From Nepenthes gracilis (lineage: Eukaryota; Streptophyta; Magnoliopsida; Caryophyllales; Nepenthaceae), in assembly GCA_033239525.1 (NCBI GenBank), contig BSYO01000003.1, forward strand, positions 3,776,001 through 3,840,000: a stretch of 64,000 nucleotides of DNA. Reading direction: 5' to 3'. A program made the translations under genes and the position numbers. This document shows, piece after piece, positions 59,880 through 64,000 of the stretch; the first letter of the stretch is position 1; each line of letters starts with the position of its first letter. The notes under the pieces were generated by a model. The model made no database searches. It had not been told where the DNA came from and worked only from the letters and a program-made list of their open reading frames with translations.

Positions 59880-61650
59880 AAGGAGACAATGTAAATTAGA
59901 AAAATTATAATAATAGTTATTATATAAATAATATAAATTAGAATATATTAATCATCTAATTTAAAAAGAATATTATATATTCTAATATACGAAAATATTC
60001 TTAATAAGAAAGGATATTATATCCTTAATATCTCCCTTCAAATCTAAGATGGTTCGGAAGAGATCAACTTGACTTTGGAAACTAAATTAAAGTGATAACT
60101 AGACAAATGAATTTTTGTAAAAATATCAACCAACTAATCAGCTGTACAAAACGGAAAGAGGTATAGGGTGCCTTTCTTGAAGTGATGACACACAAAATGA
60201 TAATCAATTTTAATATATTTTATATGTTTATAAAACATATCATTGTGAGTAGTTTGGGTAGTATTGTGACTATCACAATAAAATGAAGTGTTGTTGGACT
60301 GATAAACACCAATATCCTCTAAAAACCAACGAAACTAGAGAAACTAGGATATAATGCCAGTAAGAGTACAATATTTAGTCTAAGTGTTAAAATGGACAAC
60401 AATATACTTTTTATTGTGCCAAAATATGAGAGAATCTCCTAATAAATAGAGAAATTTAGTAATGAATCGTCAATCAGTATGATCGCCTACCTAATTAGTA
60501 TCAGAATATACTCGAAATTCCAATAAAAATGAGAAGAAAAATGGAGCCCATGAAAGAGAGTACCATTCACATAACGAGAAGCTCGGATGTAGTATTAGTA
60601 AGTTCATAATATTTATAAAAGAGTTGGTTGGAAAGTTATCAAATTGTCAAAAATATGCCAAAAAGTTGTCGGAAGGGCATCGGAATACACTAAAAGGTCG
60701 CCGGAAATGGTGGCTGGCACGGAGGGCAGTGCCGAAGGCAGAGGCAGCAGTTGTTAGTACTGACCAGAGAGGAAGCCCACAGTTCTAAAGTGGGCCATTT
60801 GGTTTCAAATGTGGGCTCCAATTGGTTGGGCCTACTGATCTGGGCTGCGAGATTTGTAAAATTTGGGGATAAAACGCTGCATTTCAGCGCTTCAGAGGCC
60901 GAAGTACTACATTTTAGTTAACAAGCAAATTTGAATAAAACGCTGCGTTTTAGCGCTTAAGATGCCGAGTGCCGCATCGCCGAACCGGAGAAAAACGATG
61001 CGTTTTAACGAGGGAAGAGACAAATACGATGCGTTTCGATCGTCGTCTTCCCACCACTGTGACGACATCGATGGTGAACGGCAGGCCGGAACAGATATAC
61101 TTAGGTTTATTGGGACCGAGATGCTTGGCGAGGAACGCTTGCTCTTCTAATTGATGAACAGTTGCCAATCAGGGATTTGAAGTTTTCATATCTAATATCT
61201 CTCTACAAATGTGGATCTGTAACGACTATGGAGCCACTGCAACGATGAAGAATAGAAAGAGGCTGAGTAGCCAAAGGCCGTGAACGATGAACGTTTTATT
61301 ACTGTGAACCGAGATCGATGATCGATTTACCATGAGTTATCGAGGTGAGAGCGTGCAGTGGTGAGGAAAGAAGAAATAGGGAGCAGAAACTTTAGATGGG
61401 CAATGACTTTAGGTTTAGTGAACCTATCTCTAATACCATAGAGATATATAAAAAGAAAGAAAATAAATAATCTTTGTACTTTTGTGTGTATAAAACCATA
61501 CAATCGACTATTTTTTTATATGAGAATTGGACAATTTAAATTAAAAATTTTATAATAATAATAATAATAATATAAATAATTTAAATTATAAAATATCAAA
61601 TCTCTAATTTAAAAATAATATATATATCCTAATATATATAATATTCAATG
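59880..61650 (-). mobile_element. Internally deleted Ty1/copia element
   Basis: On the minus strand, about 60040-60600 encodes eroded RT/RNase H with the plant copia signatures YVNGTLFHGLHFSS, FYCDSHN, KIDYHFVCHHFKKGTL and VDIFTK. It is followed by a polypurine tract (TTTGAAGGGAGA, 60031-60042) and then the 3' LTR (about 59880-60030). The 5' LTR lies at about 61440-61650, and the two align through TTTTTAAATTAGA and TTATATTATT words. A PBS-like TGGTATTAGAGA lies at 61427-61438. Between PBS and RNase H only about 0.8 kb remains, without gag, protease or integrase. It is non-functional without a helper. The 3' LTR is shorter by about 95 bp at its left end. Confidence 0.5.
60860..61055. repeat. 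Repeats of AAAACG(C/A)TGC(G/A)TTT inside the copia derivative
   Basis: AAAACGCTGCATTTCAGCGC, AAAACGCTGCGTTTTAGCGC, AAAACGATGCGTTTTAACG and AATACGATGCGTTTCGATCG occur in a row at about 60872, 60938, 60992 and 61024. Each is close to a palindrome. They sit in the leader between PBS and the lost gag. Confidence 0.5.
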
Positions 61651-61691
61651 TCAAATCTGCACCTCTAAAAGAAAAATTAACAAAAAACTTT

Positions 61692-61967
61692 GGATCAGGA
61701 GATCCTGCTTTCCCATCTACCACCATTGAATTATTTTTAATCCAATTGTAGTAATTTAAATATTAAATAAAAATATTTAAATATAAATTTTTATTAAAAT
61801 TTTTTAATATTTATTAAATATTAATATTATAATAAAAAATTTTAAAAATTAATTATATAATATATTTTTAATATGTTAAAATTTTAGCCGTTGGATTTTA
61901 ATCCAATGGCTAAAAAGAAAGAAGTAGGAAGAAACAGGGAATAGAAAAAAGCGGGATCCCCATTCCC
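61692..61967. mobile_element. Mutator-like MITE, 276 bp
   Basis: Ends are imperfect inverted repeats: GGATCAGGAGATCCTGCTTT at the left and, read from the right on the other strand, GGGAATGGGGATCCCGCTTT. Nine-base flanks AAAAACTTT (61683-61691) and AAAAAGTTT (61968-61976) differ at one position, and 9-bp duplications are the Mutator hallmark. The interior is AT-rich, with a palindrome GCCGTTGGATTTTAATCCAATGGC-like near 61888-61912. No coding capacity. Confidence 0.5.
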
Positions 61968-61976
61968 AAAAAGTTT

Positions 61977-62745
61977 CCCGGCAAACCTTGACAAATGGGC
62001 ATGCCTTAAACCTTAATAGGCAACCTCAACGGTTGAACCTAAGACTGGGATAATATAGGATAAACTTCGAGCTTTGGCTAAAATAGCTTTTCTATAATGA
62101 AGAGGTGATTTCCCCCAATTAAATGGGAATGTGTTACTGGATAATGGACGTTTCTGCTACTATTTGCTGCTTGTAAATAATGCAAGGAGTAATTATATAA
62201 AGGCCATTTAAACAAAAACACACCCCAATTTACACTGTACGGGCACAAAGTATATTTCCCATAAAAAGCCAGAGACTTTAAGTCACCAGTATAACATTTT
62301 GGTGATTATGATGCGCAGGTATGAACCATTGTTTGACAGGAAATTAGTGATTTACAGCACTTCTCCAATGCAAATCCCACCATATAAACAAACACAAAAG
62401 GCTATAGTATTGTATAGGAAGGTACAAGTTTTAAATGCAGCATAAGTGCCCTTCCCACATATACTGCCTGTTAGTAATCACCACCTGGGGTAAATAATGG
62501 CCCAGCCTCAAAAAAAAAAAAAAAAGACTAATTAATGCTGAGAAAAACAAATTCAGCCAGTTTAAGAAGAAATGTAAAATCAAATGTATCAACGAAGAAT
62601 ATAAATTCATCACTGAATCTATGAAGTATAACTTACTTCAAAATGTGCACTGCCATAAGGCTGCAATTTCCATCCATCTCAAATACCCATCATCAGGCCT
62701 CTTATTAAGGTGGCAATCAAAGTCCTTATGGCTTTGTATCATCTG
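61977..62745. other. Intergenic or 3' untranslated sequence
   Basis: Mixed composition, no recognised gene. If the exon at 62746-62875 is real, the part nearest to it would be its 3' untranslated region. Confidence 0.5.
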
Positions 62746-62875
62746 TCACCCACCATCTTCCATGGGAAAAAAAATCACAATCTTTGGAGTGTCATTGTTA
62801 GAGATTAAAATTCGGCCTGCCTCCTCTGGAATGCCCAAATCCTTGTCTTTATCAGGTTTTTCAACATTCAGATCA
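62746..62875 (-). CDS. Possible terminal exon of a leftward gene entering from the right
   Basis: On the minus strand an acceptor (GGAATTTCAG at about 62876-62885) is followed by an open frame, DLNVEKPDKDKDLGIPEEAG then RILISNNDTPKIVIFFPMED, ending GG and TGA at 62746-62748. Composition is protein-like and differs from the AT-driven frames nearby. I do not recognise the family, no upstream exon was found before the window ends, and the frame is only 43 codons. It could be a pseudogene fragment or chance. Confidence 0.5.
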
Positions 62876-62885
62876 CTGAAATTCC

Positions 62886-64000
62886 ACTAATTGCAACTAC
62901 AACAGCAGACTTTCCTCCAATTATGTTCTCAATTGATGGTTAGAGGTGAATTGAAAGCTAAACAGTAAAAGTTCTAAAGATTCTCTAAGAAAAAATATAG
63001 ATATCTCCTACATAATCCATAATGTGTATATACGAAAGTATCGACGTAATTTTATATAGTGATTTGATCTGAATGTTACATGAAGAACAAAAGTCAGATG
63101 ATGAAATGAGAAGACTTAGAATGTAAAAGATCATAATATGAATAATTTAACAGATTTGAATTCCTATATATCCACTCATATGATACTTCATTATATGATA
63201 GATATAAGATTCATCTATATAGATATCATGATCTACGTTCAGAAAGCCGTATACTTTAAAAAGGTTTGTACAATTTAAAAAAGAATTTTAATTGATCAAA
63301 AAGAAGAATCTACCTTAATCGATATGCTCTTAGGCACGGCCATACATAACTCTCTTTGAGAAATTGAGGACCAAGATCAGAGTAAAAACCCTGAGAAAAG
63401 CACAAAACCCTAACCCAATATTTATATCTTTGGAAGGGAAACTGATCCTTAACAGTGCAACTTCCACTCACGCAAAAAAAAGAGCAATGTGTTATCGTCC
63501 TCCACTAACTTAGCTCCGTGACATTTTAAGGAGAATGATTGAGTGATAAAAAATGAGGACGAAGAACACGATCATTGAACACAAGATAAAATTTCAGCCC
63601 TTATTTTTTATTGCTCATGTCTGAGTCTTAGTGGGAGGATTAGGTCCTAAAAACAAAATAATACTCCCCAGAATTTCTTTAGCCCGCTGCGGTCAGAGTT
63701 AGTCTCACGTGAGAATTTGGAGGGTTACTAGAATTATTTTTTAAGATAATTCTAAATTTATTTATAATATTATAATATTAAAATCATATTATTTTATAAT
63801 ATTGTAATATAAAAGTAAGTATTATAAATTTATTTAAATTTATATTTAATTTTTTTAAAAAAATTTGAAATCGTTTTATTTTCTTTCATCATTTTTGTTC
63901 CTTTTTCATAGAAGTTATAGAATTTATATGAAAAAAAATTAATTAATTAATTTTTTTGGATGCCTCATATAAATTCAAATGTTATAGAAAGTTATAAAGC
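62886..64000. other. Right end of window, no gene recognised
   Basis: AT-rich, with a less AT-rich patch at 63340-63540 containing AAAACCCTAACCC, a telo-box-like word, but no coding region beside it that I can support. Confidence 0.5.

Noticed and set aside
1..64000. CRISPR arrays, bacterial operons, phage genes, integrated viral genomes
   Set aside because: No regularly spaced direct repeats of CRISPR type and no prokaryotic gene packing. The reverse transcriptase pieces are copia or gypsy with LTRs, not pararetroviral.
1..64000. tRNA and rRNA genes
   Set aside because: No stretch with paired A- and B-box motifs and a cloverleaf could be found by eye, and no rRNA core sequence was seen. 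The tRNA-like matches are only the short primer binding sites.

Overview
The window looks like a piece of nuclear genome from a eudicot plant. It is AT-rich, has long GT-AG introns, contains plant-type Ty1/copia, Ty3/gypsy, hAT and Mutator-like debris, and carries a plant-type nucleolar protein gene. Nothing bacterial, organellar or phage-like was seen. Most open frames longer than 60 codons are either exons of one gene, transposon fragments or chance frames.

Layout. 1-4160 is a decayed Ty1/copia element on the + strand with an LTR-like end and a primer-binding-site-like motif. 4.74-7.0 kb is a second decayed copia fragment. 7-12.8 kb is AT-rich intergenic DNA with two isolated GC-rich islands (8.2 and 9.8-10.2 kb). 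12.8-19.4 kb is a third copia element, sister to the second, split by a 3.5-kb insertion that looks like a long solo LTR. 19.4-25 kb is intergenic apart from an 826-bp solo LTR (23241-24066). 25.0-27.65 kb is a rearranged partial duplicate of the 5' end of the main gene, followed by a broken ARGOS/OSR-like small membrane protein gene. 28.9-50.2 kb is one intact 16-exon minus-strand gene for a NOL10/Enp2-type nucleolar WD40 protein (694 aa), whose introns carry a gypsy element and a hAT fragment. 50.2-51.1 kb is its promoter, with a telo-box and a site II element. 52-55.1 kb holds an odd permuted pair of repeats around a degenerate CCGA/TTCGATTT array. 56441-57410 is a solo LTR with a perfect 5-bp target-site duplication. 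58.1-58.9 kb holds a candidate ENOD40 RNA gene: promoter tandem repeats, TATA box, a 14-22 codon micro-ORF and a box-2-like sequence. 59.9-61.65 kb is an internally deleted minus-strand copia element, followed by a 276-bp Mutator-like MITE and a possible terminal exon of a gene running in from the right.

How it fits together. The only gene with a fully supported coding structure is NOL10, a small-subunit processome component; its promoter motifs fit a ribosome-biogenesis gene. The partial duplicate downstream suggests the ancestral order (minus strand) was ARGOS-like gene then NOL10. One copy kept NOL10; the other kept the (now broken) ARGOS-like gene beside a start-less NOL10 exon 1. The most interesting item is the ENOD40-like locus, easily missed because it has almost no ORF. 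All assignments come from reading the sequence and from remembered family features; no database search was run.
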